Below, one piece after another: positions 54,605-63,994 of a stretch of DNA of 64,000 nt. The number at the start of each line of letters is the position of its first letter. Position 1 is the stretch's first letter. Source of the DNA: Arthrobacter sp. ISL-65 (lineage in GTDB: Bacteria; Actinomycetota; Actinomycetes; Actinomycetales; Micrococcaceae); assembly GCF_018613795.1 (NCBI RefSeq), contig NZ_JAGGPN010000001.1, positions 47,848 to 111,847 of the forward strand. Direction: 5' to 3'. The notes beneath the pieces are model-generated. The model saw nothing but the letters and a program-made list of their open reading frames with translations, was not told where the DNA came from and made no database searches. A program made the position numbers and the translations under genes.

Positions 54605-55369
54605 GTGCTGATTCTGCTCCCCCCATCCGAAGGCAAGACCCCGGCCGTCCACGGTGACGCCATGGACTGGGCTTCGTTGAGTTTCCCCGTGCTGAACACC
54701 TACCGGGCCAAGGTGCTCGACGCGCTGGGGACAGTCAGTTCGCATGAGGACGCCCTCGCCTTGCTGGGCGTCGGCGCCTCCCTTAGGGACGACGTCGAAC
54801 GCAACACCCGGCTCCACGCCGAACCGGCGGCGCCGGCGCACCAGGTGTATTCGGGCGTGCTGTACGACGCCCTGGGCTACAGGTCGATGACGCCGGCACA
54901 GCGGCGCCGGGCGGATGACTCGGTGCTGGTCATCTCCGCGCTGTGGGGCGCCATCCGGTTCGCCGACGCAGTGCCCGCCTACCGGCTGTCCATGTCAACG
55001 GCCCTGCCCGACGTCGGACGCCTTGCCTCATTCTGGAAACCGCAGCTTACCGAGGCCCTCGGCGAAATTGCCGGTGGCCAGCTCCTGGTTGATTGCCGGT
55101 CCAGCACCTACGCCGCCGCCTGGACTCCCCCGCCGGCAGACACCGTGGCGGTCAACGTGTTCACTGAGGTGAACGGCGCGCGGAAGGTGGTCAGCCACTT
55201 TGCCAAGCACACCCGCGGAGAGCTGGCCCGGCACCTGCTGACGCGGCGGGGCAAGTCCCCGGCGACGCCGGAGCAGCTGCGGAAGGCGGCGGCCGAGAAG
55301 TGGCAGGCCGAACTCGTTCCGGGCACGGCGCGCAAGGCCCACGCCCTGAACATCATCCTGCCCAACTAG
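54605..55369 (+). CDS. yaaA: Peroxide stress protein YaaA
   Basis: DUF328/UPF0246 protein of 254 residues from GTG at 54605 (MLILLPPSEGKTPA, the diagnostic start). Other motifs: VYSGVLYDALGY, DSVLVISALWGAIRFADAVPAYRLSM, VDCRSSTYAA and KHTRGELARHLL. In E. coli the family limits free iron and oxidative damage; the same role here is inference. Confidence 0.93.
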   Translation: MLILLPPSEGKTPAVHGDAMDWASLSFPVLNTYRAKVLDALGTVSSHEDALALLGVGASLRDDVERNTRLHAEPAAPAHQVYSGVLYDALGYRSMTPAQRRRADDSVLVISALWGAIRFADAVPAYRLSMSTALPDVGRLASFWKPQLTEALGEIAGGQLLVDCRSSTYAAAWTPPPADTVAVNVFTEVNGARKVVSHFAKHTRGELARHLLTRRGKSPATPEQLRKAAAEKWQAELVPGTARKAHALNIILPN

Positions 55370-55371
55370 CC

Positions 55372-55415
55372 GGCAATTGATGTCGTTTTGGGCGCTCAGA
55401 ACGACATCTACTGCC
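55372..55415. repeat. Interrupted palindrome between convergent yaaA and the coiled-coil gene
   Basis: GATGTCGTTTTG and CAGAACGACATC pair over 12 bp (one wobble) around GGCGCT; after a 3-base bulge GGCA/TGCC continues the stem. It starts two bases after the yaaA stop and ends 20 bases before the opposing stop codon. Suits a bidirectional terminator. Confidence 0.7.
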
Positions 55416-55434
55416 AGTCAGTTGGGTGAGGCGG

Positions 55435-56172
55435 TCAGACCCACTCGGCGGAGCGCACCAGGATGCAGCCGGAATCCGGGCAGAACACGATGTCGTCCTC
55501 GGAGGCGGCCTTGATCTCGGCCAGGTCGCCGGGGCTCAGCTGCATGCCGGAACCTTCGGACGTGCCGTGGAAGAGCCGGGCCGCGCCCACTCCGCGGCGG
55601 GCCAGGGTCTTCTCGTAGACTCCAAGCATTCCGGCGTCCAGCCCAGCGGCGAAGCCCGCCCGCTTGCCTGCCACCTCGGTCTCCTCGGCAGCGACCTCGG
55701 CCAGCGCCGCGTCGAGCTCTGCACGGATCCCGCCAAACGAACCCTGGATGTCGTCCACGATGCTCTGCTGGGCTGCCTGACGTTCGCGCAGGACATCCAA
55801 CCGCTCGAGGACCTCCAGTTCTACGTCCTCCAGGTCTGAACGGCGCTTGTTGAGCGAAGCAATGTCCTTCTGCAGGGCGACGAGATCCTTGGAGAGACCG
55901 GTTCCGCTGTTGAGCTTTGCCTCGTCCCGTTCGATCCGGGTCGCCACCTGCTCCACATCGGCTTCGGCCCGCTTCAGTTCCGCTTCGGCGTCATGGACGG
56001 CGAGTTTCGCGGCGCCCAGCTCACCGTTGGCAACGCTGAGGGCAGCCTCAAGATCGGTGATCCGGGGATCGGATTCAAGGGTACGGCGGCGGTTGGACAG
56101 TGACTTCAGCCGGGCATCCAGGCCCTGGAGCTCGAGCAACTTCAATTGTTCCGCCGGTGCTGCCTTGGCCAC
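55435..56172 (-). CDS. Coiled-coil protein with degenerate C4-type zinc ribbon
   Basis: Protein of 245 residues from GTG at 56170-56172, with GGAGG six bases upstream. Residues about 10-170 form a long coiled coil (LKSLSNRRRTLESDPRITDLEAAL...). The C-terminal domain resembles the zf-RING_7/C4 zinc-ribbon family found after Nif3-like genes, but the first Cys pair is replaced (GTSEGSG) and only the second remains, as CPDSGC. Zinc binding is therefore doubtful. Downstream of the Nif3-like gene, as in many actinobacteria. Confidence 0.85.
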   Translation of the reverse strand: MAKAAPAEQLKLLELQGLDARLKSLSNRRRTLESDPRITDLEAALSVANGELGAAKLAVHDAEAELKRAEADVEQVATRIERDEAKLNSGTGLSKDLVALQKDIASLNKRRSDLEDVELEVLERLDVLRERQAAQQSIVDDIQGSFGGIRAELDAALAEVAAEETEVAGKRAGFAAGLDAGMLGVYEKTLARRGVGAARLFHGTSEGSGMQLSPGDLAEIKAASEDDIVFCPDSGCILVRSAEWV

Positions 56173-56234
56173 GTTTTACCTCCGCTTGATCCCATCCGGC
56201 TCCTGGCCGGCACCCCGTTGGGGTTTTCTAGACT

Positions 56235-57149
56235 CTAGTCGCCGCCGGGAGTCAGTATGAAGTCCCACGGATCGCTGTTGGTGGTGCTGACCTGTATTTC
56301 GACGTCGAGGCCCTGGTCCGCGAGCACGTTGCCCAGCGCTTCGGCCGCGGCCGGGAGCCACAGCCATTCGCTGGCGAAGTGCGAGACGTCGATGAGGTAC
56401 GGGCGGTCATTGACGGCAGCCTCCCTGGCTTCCGAGGCCGGGTGGTGGCGCAGGTCCGCGGTGACGTACAGGTCAGCATTGCTGGCCCGGACCTCGTCAA
56501 AGAGGGAATCCCCGGCCCCGCCGCACACCGCGACCCGCTGCACGAGGCCGTCCTTATCCCCGGACACGCGCACTCCGCCCGCCACCGCCGGGAGGATGCC
56601 GAAAACCCGCGCGGCGAAATCGCCCAGGGTCATGGACTCGCTCAAGTCCCCGACCCGCCCGATGCCTTCCTCCGGAAGGCCGTCTCTCGAAGGAGTTAAC
56701 GGCGACACGTTTTCAAGGCCCAGGGCGTCGGCCAGGACGTCAGAAACGCCGCCCACTGCTGAGTCGCCGTTGGTGTGGACCGTCAGCAGTGCCGTTCCGG
56801 ATTCGATCAGGCGGTGCACGGCCCGGCCTTTGGGGGTGTTGGCGGCAACCGAGGTGACGCCCTTGAGGAGCAGCGGGTGATGGGTAATGAGCAGCTCCGC
56901 GCCCCATTCGATGGCTTCGTCGATAACCTCGATGGTGGGATCCACTGCGAACATGACGCGCGTGATTTCAGCGGACGGATGGCCGGCCACGAGGCCCACC
57001 TCGTCCCATGACTCTGCCAGCGACTCCGGCCAGAGCTCCTCCACGGCCAGCATGAGCTGCCCCAGGGTAGCAGCGGCGGGTGACTCCGCGGCGTCGGGAG
57101 CTTCTTCCGGTTCCGCTGCAACGTCGCTGTTCACAGGTTCCATACTCAT
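56235..57149 (-). CDS. Nif3-like dinuclear metal centre protein
   Basis: DUF34/NIF3 protein of 304 residues. After an acidic N-terminus, the core has LAESWDEVGLVAGHP, ELLITHHPLLLKGV with two metal His, TVHTNGDSAVGG, and at the C-terminal end DLRHHPASEA and DVSHFASEWLWLP. Usual role: GTP cyclohydrolase 1 type 2-like name, true function unclear. Paired with the downstream coiled-coil gene. Confidence 0.92.
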   Translation of the reverse strand: MSMEPVNSDVAAEPEEAPDAAESPAAATLGQLMLAVEELWPESLAESWDEVGLVAGHPSAEITRVMFAVDPTIEVIDEAIEWGAELLITHHPLLLKGVTSVAANTPKGRAVHRLIESGTALLTVHTNGDSAVGGVSDVLADALGLENVSPLTPSRDGLPEEGIGRVGDLSESMTLGDFAARVFGILPAVAGGVRVSGDKDGLVQRVAVCGGAGDSLFDEVRASNADLYVTADLRHHPASEAREAAVNDRPYLIDVSHFASEWLWLPAAAEALGNVLADQGLDVEIQVSTTNSDPWDFILTPGGD

Positions 57150-57244
57150 ATTTTTACCCTACAGTCGGCTCTGGCCTCAGCCCGGTATATGACCCTAAGG
57201 TTGGCTGGGGGAATCATTGGCGCCCGCGAACCATTGAAGAGGAC

Positions 57245-57769
57245 ATGAAAACATTTGTGCTTGGCGGGGGCTGCTTCTGGTGCTTGGACGCCGTCTACCA
57301 GAAAACGAAGGGCGTCACGTCGGTGGTTTCGGGATACACCGGCGGCCATGAACGCCACCCGGATTACTACTCAGTGTGCTCCGGCACCACGGGGCACGCG
57401 GAGGTGGTTGCCGTGACCTTCGATGAGGATGTCATCCCGGCCGAAGTCATCCTGGACATGTTCTTCGCCCTGCACGACCCCACCACGCTCAACCGGCAGG
57501 GGTACGACGTCGGCACGCAATATCGCTCGTCAATGTTCTATGAGACCACCGAGGAGAAGATCCTCTTCGAGGAGGCTATCGAACGGAACCAGGCGCTGTG
57601 GTCGCGGCCGATTGTGACCGAGGTCAGCCGGCTGCCTGTGTTCTATCCGGCGGAGAACATCCACCAGGACTACTACGCCAAGTTTCCTGAGCAGGGGTAT
57701 TGCCAGGTCATTATTAACCCGAAGCTGGCCAAGGCCCGGAAATATTACTCTGCATGGCTTAATGCGTAG
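57245..57769 (+). CDS. msrA: Peptide-methionine (S)-S-oxide reductase
   Basis: Repairs methionine S-sulfoxide; 174 residues from ATG at 57245 (MKTFVLGGGCFWCLDAV), after GAAGAGG. Catalytic Cys is the first of the CFWC motif (residue 10). YSVCSGTTGHAEVVAVTFD and ENIHQDYYAKFPEQGYC complete the family pattern. Frames longer upstream would overlap the Nif3-like gene. Followed by cysK 67 bases on. Confidence 0.96.
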   Translation: MKTFVLGGGCFWCLDAVYQKTKGVTSVVSGYTGGHERHPDYYSVCSGTTGHAEVVAVTFDEDVIPAEVILDMFFALHDPTTLNRQGYDVGTQYRSSMFYETTEEKILFEEAIERNQALWSRPIVTEVSRLPVFYPAENIHQDYYAKFPEQGYCQVIINPKLAKARKYYSAWLNA

Positions 57770-57836
57770 CAGTGGCGCTGACCCCCTCGTTAGGCTGACC
57801 AAAGTATTCCTTCCTGAGAGATAGGCGCAAGTACAC

Positions 57837-58772
57837 ATGGCACGGATCTACGACGATGTAACACAGCTGGTGGGCGGCACCCCGCTGGTCAAGCTCAACC
57901 GCCTGACGGAAGGCCTGGACGCCACCGTTGCGGTCAAGCTTGAGTTCTACAACCCGGCCAACAGCGTCAAGGACCGTATCGGCGTCGCAATCATCGACGC
58001 TGCTGAGAAGTCCGGCGCGCTGAAGCCCGGCGGAACCATCGTCGAAGGCACCTCCGGCAACACCGGCATTGCCTTGGCCATGGTGGGCGCAGCCCGCGGC
58101 TACAAGGTCATCCTGACCATGCCCGAGACCATGTCCACCGAGCGCCGTGTGATGCTCCGTGCCTTCGGCGCCGAGATCGTGCTGACCCCGGGTTCCGAAG
58201 GCATGCGTGGCGCCGTGGAGAAGGCCCAGGAGATCGTCGCCAACACGGAGAACTCCATCTGGGCCCAGCAGTTCGCCAACGAGGCCAACCCGCAGATCCA
58301 CCGTGAAACCACGGCCGAGGAAATCTGGACCGACACCGACGGCAAGGTAGACATCTTTGTCTCCGGCATCGGCACCGGCGGGACCATCACCGGCGTCGGG
58401 CAGGTCCTGAAGGAGCGCAAGCCGGGCGTCCAGATCGTGGCCGTTGAACCCAAGGACTCCGCCATTTTGAACGGCGGTGCCCCCGGCCCGCACAAGATCC
58501 AGGGCCTGGGCGCCAACTTCATCCCGGAGCTCCTGGACACCAACGTCTACGACGAGGTCCTGGACGCCACCTTGGAGGACTCCGTGGCCGTAGCCCGCGA
58601 GCTCGGCATCAAGGAAGGCATCCTGGGCGGCATCTCCTCCGGCGCCATCGTGTGGGGCGCCCTCGAACTGGCCAAGCGCCCGGAAAACGCCGGCAAGCTG
58701 ATCGTGGCGGTCGTCTGCGACTTCGGTGAGCGTTACATCTCCACCGTGCTCTATGACGACATCCGGGGCTAG
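57837..58772 (+). CDS. cysK: Cysteine synthase A (O-acetylserine sulfhydrylase)
   Basis: PLP enzyme making cysteine from O-acetylserine and sulfide; 311 residues. PLP Lys in [11 protein letters not shown] (about 42), phosphate loop TSGNTGIA (about 71), [15 protein letters not shown] and GGISSGA in the C-terminal half. Upstream of cysE by 41 bases, the pair covering serine to cysteine. Full length. Confidence 0.97.
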   Translation: MARIYDDVTQLVGGTPLVKLNRLTEGLDATVAVKLEFYNPANSVKDRIGVAIIDAAEKSGALKPGGTIVEGTSGNTGIALAMVGAARGYKVILTMPETMSTERRVMLRAFGAEIVLTPGSEGMRGAVEKAQEIVANTENSIWAQQFANEANPQIHRETTAEEIWTDTDGKVDIFVSGIGTGGTITGVGQVLKERKPGVQIVAVEPKDSAILNGGAPGPHKIQGLGANFIPELLDTNVYDEVLDATLEDSVAVARELGIKEGILGGISSGAIVWGALELAKRPENAGKLIVAVVCDFGERYISTVLYDDIRG

Positions 58773-58813
58773 ACCTTAGCCAGCCGCTTTCCGTTTCCTG
58801 TAGAAAGATCTTT

Positions 58814-59398
58814 GTGGGTTTCTTCGCAAGACTTAAGGAAGACCTCGACGCCGCCCGGTCCCACGACCCGGCGGCTCGAGGTTCTTTTGAGAACTTTTTC
58901 GCGTACTCCGGGCTGCACGCCATCTGGGCGCACCGCCTGACGCACAAGCTGTGGCAGGACCCGTCCACGCGGTTCCCCGCCCGGCTCATTTCGCAGCTCA
59001 CACGCTTCCTGACGGGCATCGAGATCCATCCCGGTGCCACCATCGGACGCCGCTTTTTCATTGACCACGGCATGGGCGTGGTCATCGGCGAAACGGCCGA
59101 GATCGGCGAGGACGTCATGATCTACCATGGCGTCACTCTCGGCGGCCGTTCCCTCGCCAAGGTCAAGCGCCACCCCACCATCGGGGACCGGGTCACGATT
59201 GGTGCGGGCGCCAAAATCCTGGGGCCGATCATCATCGGCAACGACAGCGCCGTGGGGGCGAACGCCGTCGTGGTCAAGGACGCACCGCCCGAGTCCATCG
59301 TGACGGGTATCCCGGCAAGCTGGCGGCACCGCGACGCCCAGCGGGAGACCAAGCCCGCCGTGGACCCGGCTGAGTATTACATCGAATACCGAATCTGA
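58814..59398 (+). CDS. cysE: Serine O-acetyltransferase
   Basis: Acetylates serine for cysteine synthesis; 194 residues from GTG at 58814. N-terminal helical domain with [26 protein letters not shown] in sense, then left-handed beta-helix hexapeptides ([45 protein letters not shown]). This is the short EpsC-like form. The C-terminus ends YYIEYRI, in line with the Ile tail that docks into CysK. Confidence 0.95.
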   Translation: MGFFARLKEDLDAARSHDPAARGSFENFFAYSGLHAIWAHRLTHKLWQDPSTRFPARLISQLTRFLTGIEIHPGATIGRRFFIDHGMGVVIGETAEIGEDVMIYHGVTLGGRSLAKVKRHPTIGDRVTIGAGAKILGPIIIGNDSAVGANAVVVKDAPPESIVTGIPASWRHRDAQRETKPAVDPAEYYIEYRI

Positions 59399-59449
59399 TC
59401 CTTGCGGTGGGGCGGCTGTGCCTTTTGGAGCTGTTAGTGGCCGGCCGCC

Positions 59450-60283
59450 TCAGCGGGCGATGTGTTTCAGCACCGCCGTCACCGCCAGGTCGTACACGCG
59501 GTCCGGCAGCAGCCGCCGCAGTGCCGTGATGGCAACTGCGCCCCTGCCTACGGGGTAGCGGGTCCGGGGACGGGCGGCGGTGGCGGCCTGCAGCACCGCT
59601 CTGGCGACGACGTCGGGCTGGGTGGACGTCGCTGGCCTCTCGGTGGACGCCAGCACGGCGGCCATCTCCGTGGCCTGGGCCGCGTACGGCCCGCCGCCCG
59701 AGCTGGCCAGCAGCCCCTCGGCCGCAATCCCGCCCCACTCGGTAACGGTGCTGGCGGGCTCGATGATGGACACGCTGATGCCGTGCGGCTTCAGTTCCAG
59801 CCGCAGCGCATCACTGAGGCCTTCCACGGCGAACTTGGTGGCGTGGTACCAGGTGCCAAGCGGCTCATAGAACTTGCCTCCAATGGAGGAGATGTTGATG
59901 ATCCTGCCCCTCCCGGCAGTCCGCATGGAGGGCAGGACCAGCTGCGTCATCCGCGCCAGGCCGAAGACGTTCACGTCGAACTGCCGGCGCCCTTCGGCCA
60001 CCTCCATCTCCTCCAGCGCACCGAAGGAGCCGAAACCGGCGTTATTCACCAGGACATCGATCCGACCCTGCTCCCGGAGTACCGTGGTCAGCAGGCTCTG
60101 CATGGACCCGTCATCCGTGACATCCAGCGGCAGGACCCTTATCCCCTGCGCCTTGAGCGGTTCCATCCTGTCCACCCGCCTGGCGCCGGCGTAGACAGTG
60201 AATCCATTGGCGCTGAGCAGCTTGGCCGACTCGAATCCGATGCCGGTGGAGGCTCCGGTGACAATCGCTACGGGCTGGGACAC
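59450..60283 (-). CDS. SDR family NAD(P)-dependent oxidoreductase
   Basis: Classical SDR of 277 residues: TGASTGIGFESAK near residue 9, NNAGFGSFG near 84, catalytic Ser in NISSIGGK and YHATKFAVEGLSDALR near 150. The C-terminus is extended by about 35 residues (RTRYPVGRGAVAITALRRLLPD), as in the retinol-dehydrogenase-like SDR group. Substrate unknown. Confidence 0.9.
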   Translation of the reverse strand: MSQPVAIVTGASTGIGFESAKLLSANGFTVYAGARRVDRMEPLKAQGIRVLPLDVTDDGSMQSLLTTVLREQGRIDVLVNNAGFGSFGALEEMEVAEGRRQFDVNVFGLARMTQLVLPSMRTAGRGRIINISSIGGKFYEPLGTWYHATKFAVEGLSDALRLELKPHGISVSIIEPASTVTEWGGIAAEGLLASSGGGPYAAQATEMAAVLASTERPATSTQPDVVARAVLQAATAARPRTRYPVGRGAVAITALRRLLPDRVYDLAVTAVLKHIAR

Positions 60284-60341
60284 TCGGCACTCCTAGGGGC
60301 GGATCGGCGTCGTCGTCTGGAACGGCTGGAACCGGATGCAC

Positions 60342-60385
60342 GAACGGCCGGCACCTCCCAGAGTATCCGGGAGGGCCGGCCGTTC
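60342..60385 (-). terminator. gnd terminator
   Basis: Stem GAACGGCCGG / CCGGCCGTTC extended by CCTCCC / GGGAGG with small bulges, 22 bases after the gnd stop codon. Confidence 0.75.
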
Positions 60386-60407
60386 CTGCGTTACACCGCG
60401 GGTGTGG

Positions 60408-61844
60408 CTAGTGGGTGTCCACTGCCTCGACCTCGGACTTGTCCTCGCCCCACAGCGTGTGGAACGTGCCCTCGGCGTCGACGCGGCCGTAGGTATGCGC
60501 ACCGAAGAGGTCGCGCTGGCCCTGGATGACGGCGGCGGCGAGGCGCTTGCGGCGCAGGCCGTCGTAATAGGCCAGCGAGGAGGAGAACACGGGCACCGGA
60601 ATGCCGAGCTGCACGGCGGTGGCAACCACGCGGCGCCAGGCCGGGAGTGCTTCGGCGATGGTCTTGGTGAAGGCCGGTGCGAACAGCAGGTTGGCCGGCT
60701 TCTGCTCCGCGGCGTAGGCCTTGGTGATTTCCTTGAGCAGCTCTGCACGGATGATGCAGCCGCCGCGCCACAGCGAGGCGATCTCGTCCAGCTTGAGGTC
60801 CCAGCCGTACTCCTTGGCGGAGGAGGTCAGCATGTCCAGGCCCTGGGCGTAGGAGACCAGCTTGGAGGCGTACAGCGCCTGGCGGACGTCCTCGACGAAG
60901 TTATCGGGGATTTCGACGGCGATTTCCTCGCCGGCCAGCAGCTCCTGGCCGAGTTTGCGCTGCTCCGCCTGGGAGGACAGGGCCCGGGCGAAAACCGACT
61001 CGGCGATGCCTGAAACCGGGGAGCCCAGTTCGAGCGCGGAGATGACCGTCCAGCGGCCCGTCCCCTTCTGGCCGGCGGCGTCCACGACGACGTCAACGAA
61101 CGGCTTGCCGGTCTTTGCGTCCACGTGGCCGAGGACCTCGGCCGAGATCTCGATCAGGAAGGAGGCGAGCTCGCCCTTGTTCCAGTCGGCGAAGATCTTG
61201 GACTGTTCGGCGGGCTCAATACCGGCGCCCGAGCGCAGGAGGTCGAAGGCTTCGCCGATGACCTGCATGTCGGCATATTCGATGCCGTTGTGCACCATCT
61301 TGACGAAGTGGCCGGCGCCGTCGGTGCCGATCCAGGCGCAGCACGGCTGGCCGTCAACTTTGGCGGAGATCTTCTCCAGCAGCGGGCCGAGGGCGTCGTA
61401 GGACTCCTTGGAGCCGCCGGGCATGATGGACGGGCCGTTGAGGGCGCCTTCCTCACCGCCGGAGACGCCGACGCCCACGAAGTGCAGGTCCTTCTCGGCC
61501 AGCGCGGCTTCCCGGCGGCGGGTGTCCTCGTAGTGCGAGTTGCCGGCGTCGATCACGATGTCGCCGGGTTCCAGCAGCGGAACGAGCTGGTCGATGACGG
61601 CGTCAACCGGCTTGCCGGCCTTGACCATGATGAGCACGCGGCGCGGCTTCTCCAGGGAGTCCACCAGCTCCTGCAGCGTCTCAGTGCGCACGAAGTCGCC
61701 GTCGGTGCCGTGCTTTTCGAGGAGGGCGTCGGTCTTCTCAACCGAGCGGTTGTGCAGGGCAACGGTGAAGCCGTTGCGGGCCAGGTTGCGGGCGAGGTTG
61801 GCGCCCATCACCGCGAGGCCGGTGACACCGATATGTGCTGACAT
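60408..61844 (-). CDS. gnd: 6-phosphogluconate dehydrogenase (decarboxylating)
   Basis: NADP-dependent step of the oxidative pentose phosphate pathway; 478 residues from ATG at 61842-61844 with GGAG six bases before. Rossmann motif GLAVMGANLARNLA, the signature GVGVSGGEEGALNGPSIM (about 127-144), KMVHNGIEYADMQ with the catalytic Lys, and WRGGCIIRA. Long tetradecamer-free dimeric form. Divergent from the GntR-type regulator at 62088, which may control it. Confidence 0.96.
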   Translation of the reverse strand: MSAHIGVTGLAVMGANLARNLARNGFTVALHNRSVEKTDALLEKHGTDGDFVRTETLQELVDSLEKPRRVLIMVKAGKPVDAVIDQLVPLLEPGDIVIDAGNSHYEDTRRREAALAEKDLHFVGVGVSGGEEGALNGPSIMPGGSKESYDALGPLLEKISAKVDGQPCCAWIGTDGAGHFVKMVHNGIEYADMQVIGEAFDLLRSGAGIEPAEQSKIFADWNKGELASFLIEISAEVLGHVDAKTGKPFVDVVVDAAGQKGTGRWTVISALELGSPVSGIAESVFARALSSQAEQRKLGQELLAGEEIAVEIPDNFVEDVRQALYASKLVSYAQGLDMLTSSAKEYGWDLKLDEIASLWRGGCIIRAELLKEITKAYAAEQKPANLLFAPAFTKTIAEALPAWRRVVATAVQLGIPVPVFSSSLAYYDGLRRKRLAAAVIQGQRDLFGAHTYGRVDAEGTFHTLWGEDKSEVEAVDTH

Positions 61845-62087
61845 CAAAAACTCCAATTCAGTGTGTGCAACATGTGTGCATTGCGTCCCGCATGTGCTGC
61901 GAAACACGCTTTAGAAAAGTTGGCTGTGAATAAAGCATATATATTCGAGGGCGAGGGCGAAAGCGGGTGACCACTCCTTGGACTCCAGCCGCGCCGTTTA
62001 GAGTCTATGACGTGCCTCTCCCGGCGGCGTCCAGACTCCACCGGCTGCGGGGGAACAAAGCCTCCCGGCCCGATTATGCTTACCACT

Positions 62088-62828
62088 ATGTCAACCAGCC
62101 TCCATCACCGTGCCGTCGAGCACCTGGGTACCAGAATCGTCGACGGCAGCCTCCCGCCAGGGCATGTGATGCTCGCGGAGCAGTTGGAGGACGAACTGCA
62201 GGTATCACGGTCTGTGATCCGGGAAGCTGTCCGCGTGCTGCAGTCGCTTGGCCTGGTGGAGACCACCAAACGCGTGGGCATCAAGGTCCTGCCGGCGCAC
62301 CGCTGGAACCCGTTCGATCCGCTCGTAATCCGCTGGCGCCTGGCCGGGGAAGGGCGCGGGGCCCAGCTGCGGTCCCTCGCGGAGCTGCGCTCCGCCGTCG
62401 AGCCCGTGGCCGCCGAACTCGCTGCGGTCAACGCACCGCAGGAGCTGCGGCAGGAACTGCTCGACGTGGCCCTGGCCATGCGCGACGCCGGCCAGGCCGG
62501 CGACGTGCCGCGCTTCCTGGAACTGGACATCCAGTTCCACTCCCTGCTGCTCAGCGGCTCCGGCAACGAGATGTTTGCCAACCTCGTGGGGCAGGTGGCC
62601 GAAACCCTGACCGGCCGCACGGTGCACGGCCTCATGCCCGACCGGCCCCGGGACCTCACCCTGCAGTGGCACCTCGATGTGGCCGAAGCCATCTTTGAGG
62701 GCCACGCAGCGGAGGCCCGCGAGGCGTCGAGCAGGATCATGCGCCGCACCATCTCGGAAATGGAGCCCGTATGGGTGGAGCAGCCGAGGGTTTTCGTCCC
62801 GCTGCAGCGGCGGACGCAGTCCGCCTAG
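62088..62828 (+). CDS. GntR/FadR-type transcriptional regulator
   Basis: Regulator of 246 residues. ATG at 62088 (MSTSLHHRAVEHLG) is preferred; an earlier ATG at 62076 would add four residues and neither has a strong SD. N-terminal winged helix (PPGHVMLAEQLEDELQVSRSVIREAVRVLQSLGLV), C-terminal FCD domain with the metal-binding pattern ELDIQFHSLLLSGS, and LQWHLDVAEAIFEG. Located between gnd and the idonate dehydrogenase gene, which suggests a gluconate- or idonate-responsive repressor. No operator could be assigned. Confidence 0.88.
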   Translation: MSTSLHHRAVEHLGTRIVDGSLPPGHVMLAEQLEDELQVSRSVIREAVRVLQSLGLVETTKRVGIKVLPAHRWNPFDPLVIRWRLAGEGRGAQLRSLAELRSAVEPVAAELAAVNAPQELRQELLDVALAMRDAGQAGDVPRFLELDIQFHSLLLSGSGNEMFANLVGQVAETLTGRTVHGLMPDRPRDLTLQWHLDVAEAIFEGHAAEAREASSRIMRRTISEMEPVWVEQPRVFVPLQRRTQSA

Positions 62829-62862
62829 CCCCGCTTGGCTGGCACTGGCCGCCGCTGGCCCG

Positions 62863-62896
62863 GATTTAGCTGTGCCTCTGTTTAGCTGTGGCTCTG
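62863..62896. repeat. Two-copy 16-nt tandem repeat across the idnD stop codon
   Basis: TTTAGCTGTGCCTCTG and TTTAGCTGTGGCTCTG in tandem, followed by TTTAGC. The unit contains the stop codon, so idnD has stop-like TAA triplets repeated every 16 bases past its end. Confidence 0.8.
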
Positions 62897-63994
62897 TTTA
62901 GCCGTGAAGTTGAGGAGGACTTTGCCGGATTGGGCGGAGTTGCGGGCGGTGTCGAAGGCTTCGAGGGCGTCGGTGACGGGGTAGTCGTGGGTGATGACCG
63001 GGCCGATCTTGAGGGTGCCGTCGGCGAGGGCGGTGATGACCTCGTCGATTTCGTCGTTGAACCGGAACGAGCCGCGCAGGTCCAGTTCGCGGGTGATGGC
63101 CAGGGAGATCAGGACCGGCTGCGGGCCGGTGGGCAGCAGCCCGACCAGGACCACCGTCCCGGCCCGGGCCGCGCCCTGGATCGCGGAGGCCAGGCCGAGG
63201 TGGTTCCCGGAGGATTCGATCACGACGTCGGCCTGCACCTTGGCGATCGCCTCGGCGTCGGCGGCGTTGAGGACCTCGTCCGCGCCCACCTGCGTGGCGA
63301 TCTCCAAAGGTTTGGCGTGCATGTCCACCGCGACGATCCGGGCAGCGCCGGCGCGTTTGAGGACCGCGACCGCCAAGGCCCCGATCGGGCCGGACCCGAT
63401 CACGAGCGCGGTTTTGCCGGCCACGTCCCCGGCCCTTGCCACGGCATGCCACGCCACCGACGCCGGTTCGATCAGGGCGGCGGTGCGCAGGTCCAGGTCC
63501 TCTGGCAGGGCCCGGAGCATCCGGACCGGCAGGGTCACGTACCTGCTGAACGCCCCGTCCGTGTGCGGATACCTCGCCGCGGAACCCAGGTACGTGCACC
63601 CCGGCGACAGGTTCGGCCTCTCCGCCGGATACCGGGGCGCGTCCGGGCCCGTGCCCGCTCCGGGGGTGGCCGGGTGCACCGCCACCGGCGTCCCCGCGGC
63701 CGGTCCGGTCCCGTCCGCCGCGGCCTTGACGACGCGCCCGGAAATCTCATGGCCCAGCACCAGCGGGGCCTTCAGGATCGACTCGCCCGCCGCGCCGTGC
63801 AGCCAGTAATGCAGGTCCGACCCGCAAATCCCGCCGTACAGGACCTCCACGACGGCCTCATCCGGCGCCGGGGCCTTCAGCGGGACGTCGTCGATCCGCA
63901 GGTCACCCTTCGCGTGCGCGACCACCGCCGGGCCGGAGACCGGCAGGTCGGCTGCTGTTGAAGTGTGTGTTGTTGAAGTTTCTGTGTGTGTCAT
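62882..63994 (-). CDS. idnD: L-idonate 5-dehydrogenase-like zinc alcohol dehydrogenase
   Basis: Medium-chain dehydrogenase of 370 residues; ATG at 63992-63994 close to the window end. Catalytic zinc ligands: Cys in GGICGSDLHYW, His-Glu in LVLGHEISGRVV, and Glu in LIEPASVAWHAV. The structural-zinc lobe lacks its Cys cluster (VAVHPATPGAGTG...), as in L-idonate dehydrogenases. NAD motif GSGPIGALAVAVLKRAG. Near gnd and a GntR-type regulator, which fits gluconate/idonate use. The N-terminus is a Thr/Ser-rich stretch of about 20 residues. Confidence 0.88.
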   Translation of the reverse strand: MTHTETSTTHTSTAADLPVSGPAVVAHAKGDLRIDDVPLKAPAPDEAVVEVLYGGICGSDLHYWLHGAAGESILKAPLVLGHEISGRVVKAAADGTGPAAGTPVAVHPATPGAGTGPDAPRYPAERPNLSPGCTYLGSAARYPHTDGAFSRYVTLPVRMLRALPEDLDLRTAALIEPASVAWHAVARAGDVAGKTALVIGSGPIGALAVAVLKRAGAARIVAVDMHAKPLEIATQVGADEVLNAADAEAIAKVQADVVIESSGNHLGLASAIQGAARAGTVVLVGLLPTGPQPVLISLAITRELDLRGSFRFNDEIDEVITALADGTLKIGPVITHDYPVTDALEAFDTARNSAQSGKVLLNFTAKQSHS

